Shown here in pieces: positions 50,269 through 59,572 of a DNA stretch of 64,000 nucleotides; position 1 is the first letter of the stretch; each line of letters opens with the position of its first letter. The position numbers and the translations under genes are program-made. The notes under the pieces are model-generated. The model was given only the letters and a program-made list of their open reading frames with translations, was not told the DNA's origin and searched no databases. Source of the stretch: Chitinophagales bacterium (lineage in GTDB: Bacteria > Bacteroidota > Bacteroidia > Chitinophagales > Chitinophagaceae); the NCBI GenBank assembly GCA_013298665.1, contig JAAFIK010000013.1:31129-95128 (forward strand), in the 5' to 3' direction.

Positions 50269-52650
50269 TTACTCGGCCATCATTTCAGTAACCACCCGCA
50301 CCACATCTTCAGCATTCGGTTTACTGAAGTAGTCGCCATCACTGCCATAAGCCGGCCGGTGTGCCTGTGCAGTCAGTGTTCTCGGAGAAACGTCAAGCCA
50401 TTTATATCCTCCCTGCTTTTCCATCACTTCGGTAAACATATATGCCGCAGCGCCGCCTGGTACATCTTCGTCTGCAAAGAGAATCCTGTTCGTTTTCTTC
50501 AGGCTTTCCACAATGCGATGCCCTGTATCAAAAGGAAGCAATGTCTGCACATCCACCACTTCACAACTGATCCCCATATGGTCTAACTGACCGGCAGCCT
50601 CCTGAACGATGCGCAGGGTGGAGCCATAAGAAACAATGGTAATATCCGTACCCGGCAGGATAACTTCCGGTACACCAAGCGGTACGGTAAAATCAAGCAG
50701 GTTGGCAGGCAATGTTTCCTTTAAACGATATCCGTTAAGACACTCGATAACGAGACCGGGATCATTGGCCTGCAACAGGGTATTATACATACCGGCAGCC
50801 TGTACCATGTTGCGGGGTACGCATATATAAATGCCCCGCAGCGCATTGATGATCATGCCCATCGGTGAGCCACTGTGCCAGATACCTTCCAGCCGGTGCC
50901 CCCTTGTGCGAACAATAAGCGGCACACTTTGCTGCCCGGCAGTCCGGTAATGGGTGGTGGCCGCATCATCACTCAGCGGCTGCAGCCCGTATAACAAATA
51001 ATCAAGGTATTGTATTTCAGCAATAGGACGTAACCCGCGAAGCGCCAGACCGATACCCTGCCCCATAATAGTAAGTTCCCGGATACCGGTATCAAAAATG
51101 CGGGCTTCCCCATGCTTTGCCTGCAAACCGCTAAACCCCTGGTTAACATCCCCGATAAACCCAAGGTCCTCCCCAAAAGCTACGACCTTGGGATGGGTGG
51201 CGAACAACTGGTCGAAATACTGGTTCAGCACTTCATACCCATTGATCGCCGGCGCATCAGCATCAAACACAGGAGCAACCGGCGCTACTTTTAGTGCTGA
51301 TGCCGCCCCTTCATTGTACAGCAGGGTATTGTACAATGCCCTGTTTTCCTCCGCCAATGTTTTATGCATGTTTTTTACGGCAGCAGTATCTGCCCGATCT
51401 CCTGCTGCCGAAGCCGCAATGGCCAGTGTTTTCATCACATCGCGCCGGAGGGGTTCCCGGCTGTTACGCAATTCATCAGCCAATACTTTTACGGCCGGTA
51501 CCGAAGCACCCAGCAGATCTAATTGCACAAGGGCTGCGGCCACCTGCTTACGTATAGGATTGAAATAAGCTTCCCAGGCCTGCTGCTTACTGGTACGCAC
51601 CATTTCTTTGGCCGCCAATTCGATCTCCACCAATTCCTCCTCACCAGCAAGTGTATTTTCAATAATCCAGAGCCGCATCTGACGCAAACAATCCCATTCA
51701 CGTTCCCAACTCAGGCGTTCAGGTGTTTTATAGCGCTCATGACTGCCTGAAGTGGAGTGCCCCTGCGGTTGTGTGATCTCTTCCACATGAAAAATAGCCG
51801 GTGTATGCGTATCACGGATGCGCTGTATCGCAGGCTCCAGTACTTCACACATACCCGCATAATCCCAACCCCTGAGCCGGTAAATATCTATACCATTTGT
51901 ATCTTCCGTTTTCTGAAAACCTTTGAGGGCCACAGAAATCGATCCTTTTGTCGTTTGGTATTTTTTGGGAACCGAAATACCATAACCATCATCCCATACA
52001 AAGACAGCAAGCGGAACCTGTTGTACCCCGGCAGCATTGATCGTTTCCCAAAAATGCCCCTCGGAGGTGGAAGCATCTCCAATGGTACAGAAACAGATCT
52101 CATTCCCCTGGTCACTCAGACTGGTAAAACCGGAAAGCCCGCCTACAGAACGGAATACCTTAGAAGCCAAAGCCAGTCCAAGTGCCCTTGGCATCTGTCC
52201 GGCAGTAGGTGCAATATCACTCGACACATTCTTGCGATTGGCAAGGTCAAGCCAGTTGCCCGCATCATCTACCATTCGCGTGGCAAAGTGGGCATTCATC
52301 TGGCGGCCGGCACTGAAAGGATCATGCGTAATATCAGGATCAGCATACAACTGGGCAAAAAACTGTTCAACAGTAGCCAGTCCGCTGGCAAACATAAAAG
52401 TCTGATCACGGTAATACCCGGAACGGAAATCGCCGGGCTTGAAAAATTTAGCCATCGCCACCTGGGCTACTTCCTTCCCATCCCCAAAAATGCCAAATTT
52501 AGCTTTCCCGGTAAGCACCTCCTTCCTGGCCATGAGGCTGGTTTCCCTGCTTTCACAGGCATAGCGGTAGTCCGTCAGCACTTCATTCCTGAAATGATCA
52601 AAACTCAATTTTTCGCGGGAAGCAGCATCTGTGTGCGTGTTTGTATCCAT
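50269..52650 (-). CDS. Fused alpha/beta E1 component of 2-oxoacid dehydrogenase (branched-chain type)
   Basis: A 793-residue thiamine diphosphate enzyme in which E1-alpha and E1-beta, usually two chains, are joined. The alpha half has SGYYRDQTFMFASG near 80 and the cofactor motif GDASTSEGHFWETINAA near 190. The beta half starts about 470 (NGYEVLNQYFDQLFATHPKV) with AFGEDLGFIGDVNQGFSGL, FDTGIRELTIMGQGIGLALR, and a C-terminal transketolase domain with VDVQTLLPFD. It decarboxylates 2-oxoacids such as 2-oxoisovalerate and transfers the acyl group to lipoyl-E2. ATG at 52650 is chosen over a TTG seven codons upstream. The likely E2 partner lies at 36.0-37.4 kb. Confidence 0.92.
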   Translation of the reverse strand: MDTNTHTDAASREKLSFDHFRNEVLTDYRYACESRETSLMARKEVLTGKAKFGIFGDGKEVAQVAMAKFFKPGDFRSGYYRDQTFMFASGLATVEQFFAQLYADPDITHDPFSAGRQMNAHFATRMVDDAGNWLDLANRKNVSSDIAPTAGQMPRALGLALASKVFRSVGGLSGFTSLSDQGNEICFCTIGDASTSEGHFWETINAAGVQQVPLAVFVWDDGYGISVPKKYQTTKGSISVALKGFQKTEDTNGIDIYRLRGWDYAGMCEVLEPAIQRIRDTHTPAIFHVEEITQPQGHSTSGSHERYKTPERLSWEREWDCLRQMRLWIIENTLAGEEELVEIELAAKEMVRTSKQQAWEAYFNPIRKQVAAALVQLDLLGASVPAVKVLADELRNSREPLRRDVMKTLAIAASAAGDRADTAAVKNMHKTLAEENRALYNTLLYNEGAASALKVAPVAPVFDADAPAINGYEVLNQYFDQLFATHPKVVAFGEDLGFIGDVNQGFSGLQAKHGEARIFDTGIRELTIMGQGIGLALRGLRPIAEIQYLDYLLYGLQPLSDDAATTHYRTAGQQSVPLIVRTRGHRLEGIWHSGSPMGMIINALRGIYICVPRNMVQAAGMYNTLLQANDPGLVIECLNGYRLKETLPANLLDFTVPLGVPEVILPGTDITIVSYGSTLRIVQEAAGQLDHMGISCEVVDVQTLLPFDTGHRIVESLKKTNRILFADEDVPGGAAAYMFTEVMEKQGGYKWLDVSPRTLTAQAHRPAYGSDGDYFSKPNAEDVVRVVTEMMAE

Positions 52651-52668
52651 AATACAAGAGTATGGATG

Positions 52669-52676
52669 CAAAAATA
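52669..52676 (-). promoter_or_regulatory. TAnnTTTG -7 box before E1 gene
   Basis: The minus strand reads TATTTTTG, exact -7 consensus, 18 bp before the E1 ATG. No clear TTTG at -33. Confidence 0.4.
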
Positions 52677-52722
52677 TTAATATTGGCCGCAGTTTTGTTA
52701 AAAAAATGCTAAGGACAAATAA

Positions 52723-52755
52723 TTTGCACCAGATTCCTGCGTTTTAGTATCTTTG
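52723..52755 (+). promoter_or_regulatory. Promoter of DUF1573 operon (TTTG / TAnnTTTG)
   Basis: TTTG at 52723-52726 and TATCTTTG at 52748-52755 are 21 bp apart, matching the Bacteroidota -33/-7 pattern. The start codon follows 22 bp after the -7 box. Confidence 0.65.
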
Positions 52756-52777
52756 AGATAGTATATAAATAAAAATA

Positions 52778-53311
52778 ATGATGAAGAAATTAGCCATTTT
52801 AACGACATGTTTTGCCATAAGTGCTGTTGTTTGCGCACAGCCCCAGGTGGTAACTGCTAAAAATATCGAACCACAGCTTCAAAAGTCAGAATCTGACGTA
52901 AAGCCTGTTGATAAGATCGAAAAGGCTGCGGTGATCGATTTTAAAAAGACAGACGATGTATTGTCGCTGAAGGAAATGGAATACAGTTTTGGCAAAATAC
53001 CCCAGGGTAAACCCGTTACCCATATTTTTGAAATCACCAATACAGGCAAAGAACCACTCAAAATCAGCAATGTGCAGGCCAGTTGTGGTTGTACCACACC
53101 CGTATGGGAGCAAAACAAAGACATTGCACCCGGGCAAAGCTCAAAAATTACCGTTGGGTATAATGCTGCCAGCGAAGGTCCTTTTGAAAAGACCATCACC
53201 ATCAGCTACAATAACAACCAGTCAAAAGTGATCAAAATCAAGGGCGAAGTTTGGAAGACCCCCACAGAATCAGCCCCGGCAAACAAGGCTGTAGAAGGAT
53301 TAAAGAATTAA
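52778..53311 (+). CDS. DUF1573 exported protein 1
   Basis: A 177-residue secreted or periplasmic protein: signal peptide to VVCAQ (residue 20), a lysine/aspartate-rich linker, then an ASH/MSP-like immunoglobulin domain (about 63-160) with MEYSFGKIPQGKPVTHIFEI, ISNVQASCGCTTPVW and IAPGQSSKITVGYNA, the DUF1573 signature. The CGC motif is invariant in the family; role unknown, perhaps in envelope assembly. A strong promoter precedes it, and a second DUF1573 gene follows after 35 bp, so they form an operon. Confidence 0.9.
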   Translation: MMKKLAILTTCFAISAVVCAQPQVVTAKNIEPQLQKSESDVKPVDKIEKAAVIDFKKTDDVLSLKEMEYSFGKIPQGKPVTHIFEITNTGKEPLKISNVQASCGCTTPVWEQNKDIAPGQSSKITVGYNAASEGPFEKTITISYNNNQSKVIKIKGEVWKTPTESAPANKAVEGLKN

Positions 53312-53346
53312 ATTACACGATAAACATTACATTAAAAACAATAAAA

Positions 53347-53874
53347 ATGAAAAAAATCATTTTCTCGCTGGCCGCACTTACCATTGCATTTGTGTCATTT
53401 GGCCAAAAGAAAGCCGCAGACGTGGCAAAATTCAATGCCGAAACCATTGAAATGGGTAAGGTAAAGCAGGGTGTCCCCGCTACTGCTAAATTCCTGATTG
53501 TTAATGTCAGTAACGAACCCCTGCTGATTGAACAGGCCAATCCTACCTGCGGCTGCACCATTTCAGATTATACCAAAACGCCGATTGAACCCGGTAAAAG
53601 CGGGTATATCAACGCTACATACAATGCCGCCGGTGTGGGTCATTTCGACAAGCACCTTACCGTAAAGTTTCAGGGCGTAGATGAGTTGAAATCCATCACC
53701 ATTTCAGGTGACGTGATCAGTGCTGAAGAGTTTGATAAAATGGCCCCTGCTGCTGCCCCCGCCATGGTAAAAGCAATGGATCCTGTCAAGCCGGTTGCTA
53801 CAGCAGCTGCAGCCCAGACTACTAAAGCAACCAAAAAAGGCAAAAAAGCTAAAAAAGCAACTCCGGTCAAATAA
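53347..53874 (+). CDS. DUF1573 exported protein 2
   Basis: A 175-residue paralogue of the preceding protein. The ATG at 53347 opens a signal peptide (KKIIFSLAALTIAFVSFGQ); a longer non-ATG frame overlaps the previous gene. The DUF1573 domain (about 25-120) has ETIEMGKVKQGVPATAKFLI, NPTCGCTISDYTKTPI and PGKSGYINATYNAAG. The tail is Ala/Lys-rich and ends in a strongly basic run (TKKGKKAKKATPVK), which the first copy lacks; such a tail could bind a polyanion. A terminator follows. Confidence 0.9.
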   Translation: MKKIIFSLAALTIAFVSFGQKKAADVAKFNAETIEMGKVKQGVPATAKFLIVNVSNEPLLIEQANPTCGCTISDYTKTPIEPGKSGYINATYNAAGVGHFDKHLTVKFQGVDELKSITISGDVISAEEFDKMAPAAAPAMVKAMDPVKPVATAAAAQTTKATKKGKKAKKATPVK

Positions 53875-53891
53875 TTGTTCTTTTACTGATT

Positions 53892-53927
53892 AAAATAGCC
53901 TTAACCATGCGTTAAGGCTATTTTTTT
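53892..53927 (+). terminator. Terminator of DUF1573 operon
   Basis: An 11-bp perfect stem (AATAGCCTTAA at 53894-53904 with 53912-53922, 7-base loop) ends in seven T residues (53921-53927), 18 bp after the stop. Confidence 0.92.
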
Positions 53928-54070
53928 GCCCGGTCTGCCCTCAACCTTTCAAGGCATATAGCCTCATATAGGAAATATAAGCTTTAATACCAGTCACCCC
54001 TGATCCGCTCACCACATTTTACAATACCCGGAATACCGGCGACCTACAGGGCAGTTACAAGGCATCTTTC

Positions 54071-54265
54071 CTATAGCAGCCCCGAGGTAACCCCGTAGTA
54101 AAGCCGAGTGTTACCCGTCTAAGCCCGTCTTTGTCTAAGTACCGGGTACTTAGTATCAAGTATCAAGACAGAACCCCCGACTAAGTACTGAGTACCAAGT
54201 ACTTAGTCTCATCCCCCTTCCTGATACTTATGTCTTCTTCTCTTGCTGCTCAATACTGCGTACCC
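54071..54265 (-). repeat. Mosaic intergenic repeat, locus F (inverted relative to locus G)
   Basis: A composite element of about 150-195 bp. Positions 54098-54131 equal the reverse complement of 63770-63803 with one mismatch in 34, and 54155-54177 equals the reverse complement of 63599-63621 exactly. AGTACT heptads sit at 54184, 54191 (AGTACC) and 54198. The order of all blocks is the mirror of locus G, so this is an inverted copy rather than independent simple repeats. Confidence 0.88.
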
Positions 54266-54298
54266 GGCACCCACTTTCCCACAGTTTTTATTTGCACC

Positions 54299-54328
54299 TT
54301 GTGGTTTAGCCTGTTTATCTTACCTTTG
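54299..54328 (+). promoter_or_regulatory. Promoter of atpG
   Basis: TACCTTTG at 54321-54328 is an exact -7 box. TTG at 54299-54301 gives 19-bp spacing; a full TTTG at 54291 is 26 bp away. The start codon lies 63 bp further. Confidence 0.5.
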
Positions 54329-54391
54329 CACCTCCAAAAAAGCTGGTTTTAAGGGTAATACTACCCAAAAACCTCCAAAATCATCTATAAT

Positions 54392-55273
54392 ATGAGTGGT
54401 GCTTTAAAAGAAGTCCGCAACAGGATAAAATCAGTACAGAGTACACAACAGATTACCAAGGCCATGAAGATGGTGAGTGCAGCCAAGCTAAGGCGTGCAC
54501 AGGATGCCATCACCCAGATGAGGCCTTATGCCCAGAAACTGCAGGAAATGCTGGGAAATATCGTGAGTAACAGTGACGGGGATATTTCCATGGCTCTCGC
54601 CGCAGAACGCCCGGTAGAACGCGCCCTGGTCATTGTTGTAACCAGCGACCGCGGACTTTGCGGCGGCTACAACAGCAACCTCATCAAACTGACCAAACAG
54701 GTGATCCGCGAGCAATACAGCGAACAAAACGCCAAAGGCAATGTGCAGGTACTCCCCATTGGTAAAAAAGGGTATGAGCATTTTGCGAAGAACGGGTTTA
54801 AAGTAGTGGATCAATACTGGGATATTTTCACCAACCTCAGTTTTGACCGGGTACAGACTGCTGCTGCATACGCCATGCAAGCCTTTGCCAATAAGGAAAT
54901 TGACGCCGTAACCCTCGTGTACAGTGAGTTTAAAAATGCCGCTACACAGGTCTTTGCAGCCGAACCATTTTTACCGGTAAAAAAGGTGGAAAAGAAAGAT
55001 GGACAGAAAAAAGCAGACTTCATTTTTGAACCCGGTAAAGAGGTACTCATTGCCGAGCTTATGCCCAAAATATTGAATACACAATTGTTTAAAGCCGTAC
55101 TCGATGCCAATGCCAGTGAGCATGGTGCAAGGATGACGGCAATGGACAAAGCAAGCGAGAACGCCAATGAATTGCTGAAAGCCCTTAAAATCAGCTATAA
55201 CAGGGCGAGACAGGCTGCCATCACTACAGAGTTGACGGAAATTGTTAGTGGCGCAGCAGCACTCAAAGGATAA
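54392..55273 (+). CDS. atpG: ATP synthase F1 gamma subunit
   Basis: A 293-residue central-stalk subunit of the F-type ATP synthase. The N-terminal helix KEVRNRIKSVQSTQQITKAM and MVSAAKLRRAQ, the Rossmann-like VTSDRGLCGGYNSNL segment and the C-terminal helix ENANELLKALKISYNRARQA with TTELTEIVSGAAAL are all present, so it is complete. Unusually, no other atp gene flanks it: upstream is a 517-bp repeat-bearing gap and the DUF1573 pair, downstream is scpB after 52 bp. It has its own promoter. Confidence 0.96.
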   Translation: MSGALKEVRNRIKSVQSTQQITKAMKMVSAAKLRRAQDAITQMRPYAQKLQEMLGNIVSNSDGDISMALAAERPVERALVIVVTSDRGLCGGYNSNLIKLTKQVIREQYSEQNAKGNVQVLPIGKKGYEHFAKNGFKVVDQYWDIFTNLSFDRVQTAAAYAMQAFANKEIDAVTLVYSEFKNAATQVFAAEPFLPVKKVEKKDGQKKADFIFEPGKEVLIAELMPKILNTQLFKAVLDANASEHGARMTAMDKASENANELLKALKISYNRARQAAITTELTEIVSGAAALKG

Positions 55274-55325
55274 ATTTAAAACAGCATACCCGTAGCCGGA
55301 ACAACACGGCCGGATCATTCAGCGT

Positions 55326-56090
55326 ATGGACATTTCACAAATCATACCCCATATTGAAGCCCTGATCTTTGCCAGCGAAAAGGCACTGACCAGTGAGGAA
55401 TTGACCGAACTGGTCAATAATGCCCTTGGTTTTATTGAAGACAGGGCCAGCCAGGAACAGGTTGACGCTGCCATTGAGGGCATCTGTGAAAAATATGATG
55501 CTGAATTTTACCCTTTTGAAGTTAAGCAAAGTGGTGGTGGCTGGCAATTCCTCACCAAACGGCTTTATTATAAAACAGTAGCCCAACTGAATGGCGACAA
55601 ATTCCTCAAACGCCTGTCCACAGCGGCACTCGAAACCCTCGCCATCATTGCCTATAAACAACCAATCACCAAAAGCGAGATCGAAGCCATCCGGGGTGTC
55701 AACTGCGATTATGCCGTACAGAAATTATTGGAAAAAGACCTGATCATCATTGCCGGCCGTCGCGAAGACGCTGTTGGCCATCCCCTGATTTACAATACCT
55801 CCAAATCATTTATGGACTATTTTGGCATCAACAGTCCGGCTGAGTTGCCTAAAATATCAGAGGTTATGATGGAAGAACTTGTGCAGGCAACCATTGTAGG
55901 CGCTGCAACAGTTAGCGACGAAACGGAAGCAACCGATGCTGACCCGATGGTTCCGGATCAGGATAAAATGCCGGAGACAAACGATACAGTTCCCGGCGTA
56001 ACTGAAGAACCGCTAACCCCGGACGCAGCCCCCACCCCCGACACCCCCACTGCTCCGGAAGATGCCGCGAAACAGACCCCGGAAGCATAA
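55326..56090 (+). CDS. scpB: Segregation and condensation protein B
   Basis: A 254-residue winged-helix protein, partner of ScpA and SMC in chromosome condensation. Motifs: HIEALIFASEKALTSEELTE, FYPFEVKQSGGGWQFLTK, LSTAALETLAIIAYKQPITKS and EIEAIRGVNCDYAVQKLLEKDL. After about residue 190 the protein ends in an acidic, Pro/Thr-rich disordered tail of about 60 residues (VPGVTEEPLTPDAAPTPDTP), longer than in most homologues. It follows atpG after 52 bp and probably shares its transcript. ScpA is not nearby. Confidence 0.93.
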   Translation: MDISQIIPHIEALIFASEKALTSEELTELVNNALGFIEDRASQEQVDAAIEGICEKYDAEFYPFEVKQSGGGWQFLTKRLYYKTVAQLNGDKFLKRLSTAALETLAIIAYKQPITKSEIEAIRGVNCDYAVQKLLEKDLIIIAGRREDAVGHPLIYNTSKSFMDYFGINSPAELPKISEVMMEELVQATIVGAATVSDETEATDADPMVPDQDKMPETNDTVPGVTEEPLTPDAAPTPDTPTAPEDAAKQTPEA

Positions 56091-56224
56091 GCCTGGATGC
56101 CATCCATCCCCATCATATCCTCCACAAAGGGAGGTAACACTCATTTACCAGCATCCCACTTCAAATCTTATGTGAATCAGCAAATTTGCTGGACTGATGG
56201 TATGGTTTTCCCCATGCTTTGCCG

Positions 56225-56232
56225 TAGGTTTG
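56225..56232 (+). promoter_or_regulatory. TAnnTTTG -7 box before M16 peptidase gene
   Basis: TAGGTTTG is an exact -7 match, 22 bp before the ATG at 56255. No TTTG at the right -33 distance. Confidence 0.4.
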
Positions 56233-56254
56233 CGTCAAATTAATACCACAGTAT

Positions 56255-59200
56255 ATGAAGATCAGACGTTTATTATTCCTACTCGCCGTACTTACCAGTA
56301 TTACTGGTACCCTGTGGGCGCAAACAACCCTGCCATTAAACCCCAAACTGAAAACGGGTAAACTGGCCAACGGATTAACATATTATATCCTGCCCAATGC
56401 TAAACCGGAAAATAAAGTAGAACTCCGTTTAGTGATTAATGCAGGTTCCATTAATGAAGACGATGACCAGCAGGGATTAGCGCATATGTGCGAACACATG
56501 GCCTTTAACGGCACCACCCATTTCAAGAAAAACGACATCATTTCTTTCCTCCAGGACATCGGCGTAGGCTTTGGTAACGACCTGAATGCCTATACCGGTT
56601 TTGACGAAACGGTGTATATACTACCCATCCCCACCAGTAAACCGGAGAACCTCGAAAAAGGCTTCCAGGTATTGGAAGACTGGGCACATAACGTTACATA
56701 CAACAACGACGATATTGATAGCGAACGCCCCATCATCATCGAAGAAAGCCGTCTTGGCAAGGGCGCCAACGACAGGATGTTCCGCAAAGTATACCCCAAA
56801 CTTTTCAGGGGTTCTCTCTATGGCAACAGGCTCCCCATCGGCGTCGACAGCATCATCAAAACCTTCCCCCACCAAACCATTAAACGTTTTTATAAAGACT
56901 GGTATCGTCCCAATCTGATGGCCGTTATCGTTGTTGGCGATATCACCGTTGAAAAAGCCGAAAGCTATATCAACAAGCACTTTACCGGACTGAAAAACCC
57001 GGAAGTCATCCGCGAACGCAAATACCCGGATGTACCCGCCTATACAGCACCTGATGGCATCATTGTAACGGATAAAGAAGCCACCAGCTATCTGGTAAAT
57101 ATCCAGTATCCCTCATTCAAAAAAGAAACCGGCAATACTGATCTCGATTATAAAAAAATAATTATCCGCTCACTCTTCAGCAGCATCTTCAACCAGCGGA
57201 TGCAGGAACTGACACAAAAAGAAAACCCGCCATTTGTATTTGGCTCGGGTAGCTTTGGTTCATTTGCGCGGGGATACGACGCCTTCTCACTCAATGCAGG
57301 TTCCGGCACCAACAGTCCGGATGCAGCACTGGCAGCACTCATTACAGAAGCAGAAAGGGCAAAGAAATATGGCTTTACGCAACCGGAACTGGAACGTGTG
57401 AAGAAAAGCTACCTTACCCGCATGGAACGCCTGTACAACAACCGCGATAAAACCGAATCAGCCAATCTCGTGCAGGAATGTGTTGATCATTTCCTGTCCG
57501 GCGAATCAATGCCGGGTATTGAGATGGAATTTGATATGGCAAAGAAATTTGTACCTCAGATTACACTGGAAGATGTAAACAAGGTACTGGATGTGATCCG
57601 GGGCGACAAAAACAGGCTCGTTGCCATCCTCGGCCCCGAAGGTACAGACAAAGTAAAACTTCCCGACAGCCTGCAGCTCATGAACCTCGTTGCGGCTACT
57701 GAAAAGATGGAAGTAAAACCCTACGAAGAAAAAGTAGTTGCGGCCAAACTCCTTGCTGCAGAACCTAAAGCAGGTAAGGTAACGGCGAAAAAAGAAAATA
57801 AACAAACAGGGGCTACAGAAATCACCTTGTCCAATGGCGTTACCGTAATCCTCAAAAAGACAGATTTCAAAAACGACGAAATCATCATGACAGCCGCGCG
57901 CTTTGGTGGCAAAAATGAATATGGCCTCAAAGACAAATACAGTGCTGAATACGCCACCCAGGTGGTTGCCACCATGGGCTTTGGCAGCTTTACCCCTACC
58001 GATCTCCGTAAAGCGCTTGCAGGTAAAACGGCTACCGTTGGCGATATCTTCAGCGACACGCGCGATGGCTTCCGGGGCAACAGCACGATCAAAGACTTTG
58101 AAACCATGCTGCAACTGCTTTACCTCCACGTTACTGCACCACGCAAAGACACTGCCTTGTTTAAATCTTATGTACAGAAAAACAAGTCGCAGTTTGCCAT
58201 GATCAGTTCTAACCCGCAGGCTGCATTTGTAGATACTTTTTACAAAGCCATGTACAGCAATAACCCGCTGGCGCCGATTGCCGTACCCAGCCCGGAATAT
58301 TACAGCAAGATAGACCTGGATCGTGTACTCGATATCTATAAGGCCCACCTTGGCGACATGAGCGGTATGCAATTCGCCTTTGTAGGTAATGTAGATGTGG
58401 AGAAAATGGTGCCCATGATCGAAAAATACATTGGCTCCCTGCCATCCAGTGGTAAGAAGTTTACCTACACAGACAACAAAGTACGCACGGCCAAAGGAAA
58501 GATAAACCTCAACGCTTTCAAAGGCAAGGAAGATAAAAGTCTTATCCTTGCAGTTTTTGCAGGCGAAGCTCCTTTTAATGAAGACGAGAAACTGCGTGCA
58601 GACGCCCTCACACAAGTACTCAATATCCGCATCATAGAAGAACTGCGCGAAAAGATACAGGGTATTTATGGCGGTGGCATTTTCGGCGGTCTGGAAAAAG
58701 TGCCCTACAGTGCTTATTCTTTTGTAGCCCAACTGCCCTGCGGCCCGGAAAAAGCAGATACCCTTACCAAGGCGTTGCAGAACGAAATCGGCAAGATCAG
58801 GAATAAGGGCATTGAAGAAAGCTACCTCAATAAGGTAAAGCAGCAATGGCTCGAATCACACAAGGAAGAGATCAAGAGCAATGAAAGCTGGGCTGGCAAT
58901 CTCATCGATGCAAAAGTAGAAGGCAGTAACATCGATCGCTTTATCAACTACGATAAGTATGTAAGCAAACTGACCGTTGGTGATGTTAAAAAAGCAGCAA
59001 ATATCTACCTGAACGACAACAATATGATGATCGCCACACTGATGCCCGAGAAGTTTGACCCCAAAAAGGAAAGCGTAACCGGCAACCGCAAAAATGTGGT
59101 CATCAAAACCATTGAAGCGAAAACAGCCGATATCAAAATCGAATTGTACGACAATGGTGATGTTGATGGAGATGAGGTAACCGTTTACTTTAATGGCAAC

Positions 59201-59419
59201 GTGGTGAGCAGCAAACAGAAACTGACAGAAAAGCCGATCACCATTAACCTGAAAGCCGTTAAAAATGCCACCAACGAATTGGTGATGTACGCTGAAAACC
59301 TGGGTACCATTCCCCCCAATACCGCTTTGATGAAAGTATATTGCGATGGACAGACCTACGAAGTACGCGTTGAATCTGACGAAAAGAAAAACGGTGCCAT
59401 CCGCTTTACACTGAAATAA
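56255..59419 (+). CDS. Secreted M16 (pitrilysin-type) zinc peptidase
   Basis: A 1054-residue exported metallopeptidase built of two tandem M16 halves. A signal peptide ends near TLWAQ (residue 23). The inverted zinc motif HxxEH is His77-Met-Cys-Glu80-His81, and the third ligand is in the following SERPIIIEESRLG (Glu163 or Glu164). The second half (from about 520, ITLSNGVTVILKKTDFKNDE) lacks a zinc site, as usual. The C-terminus carries an extra beta-domain of about 90 residues. The family degrades peptides in the periplasm. It has a -7 box 22 bp upstream and a terminator after it. Confidence 0.93.
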   Translation: MKIRRLLFLLAVLTSITGTLWAQTTLPLNPKLKTGKLANGLTYYILPNAKPENKVELRLVINAGSINEDDDQQGLAHMCEHMAFNGTTHFKKNDIISFLQDIGVGFGNDLNAYTGFDETVYILPIPTSKPENLEKGFQVLEDWAHNVTYNNDDIDSERPIIIEESRLGKGANDRMFRKVYPKLFRGSLYGNRLPIGVDSIIKTFPHQTIKRFYKDWYRPNLMAVIVVGDITVEKAESYINKHFTGLKNPEVIRERKYPDVPAYTAPDGIIVTDKEATSYLVNIQYPSFKKETGNTDLDYKKIIIRSLFSSIFNQRMQELTQKENPPFVFGSGSFGSFARGYDAFSLNAGSGTNSPDAALAALITEAERAKKYGFTQPELERVKKSYLTRMERLYNNRDKTESANLVQECVDHFLSGESMPGIEMEFDMAKKFVPQITLEDVNKVLDVIRGDKNRLVAILGPEGTDKVKLPDSLQLMNLVAATEKMEVKPYEEKVVAAKLLAAEPKAGKVTAKKENKQTGATEITLSNGVTVILKKTDFKNDEIIMTAARFGGKNEYGLKDKYSAEYATQVVATMGFGSFTPTDLRKALAGKTATVGDIFSDTRDGFRGNSTIKDFETMLQLLYLHVTAPRKDTALFKSYVQKNKSQFAMISSNPQAAFVDTFYKAMYSNNPLAPIAVPSPEYYSKIDLDRVLDIYKAHLGDMSGMQFAFVGNVDVEKMVPMIEKYIGSLPSSGKKFTYTDNKVRTAKGKINLNAFKGKEDKSLILAVFAGEAPFNEDEKLRADALTQVLNIRIIEELREKIQGIYGGGIFGGLEKVPYSAYSFVAQLPCGPEKADTLTKALQNEIGKIRNKGIEESYLNKVKQQWLESHKEEIKSNESWAGNLIDAKVEGSNIDRFINYDKYVSKLTVGDVKKAANIYLNDNNMMIATLMPEKFDPKKESVTGNRKNVVIKTIEAKTADIKIELYDNGDVDGDEVTVYFNGNVVSSKQKLTEKPITINLKAVKNATNELVMYAENLGTIPPNTALMKVYCDGQTYEVRVESDEKKNGAIRFTLK

Positions 59420-59442
59420 AGCGCCGGTCTGCATATTATATC

Positions 59443-59475
59443 AAAAGAGGCTGTCTCATAAGGGCAGCCTCTTTT
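59443..59475 (+). terminator. Terminator after M16 gene
   Basis: An 11-bp perfect stem (AAAAGAGGCTG at 59443-59453 with CAGCCTCTTTT at 59465-59475) with an 11-base loop and T-run, 23 bp after the stop. Confidence 0.85.
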
Positions 59476-59572
59476 AATTGTCCGGGTAACCACCTCCGCC
59501 AGCGAGGGGTTGAAATGCGCCACCTGTACCTCATGCTACTTAAATCTTGGTACTATTCCTTATTTTCGCAAT

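Noticed and set aside
57506..58846. 446-codon open frame opposite to the M16 peptidase
   Set aside because: Antisense shadow of a well-supported gene, Cys/Phe-rich and without recognisable domain.
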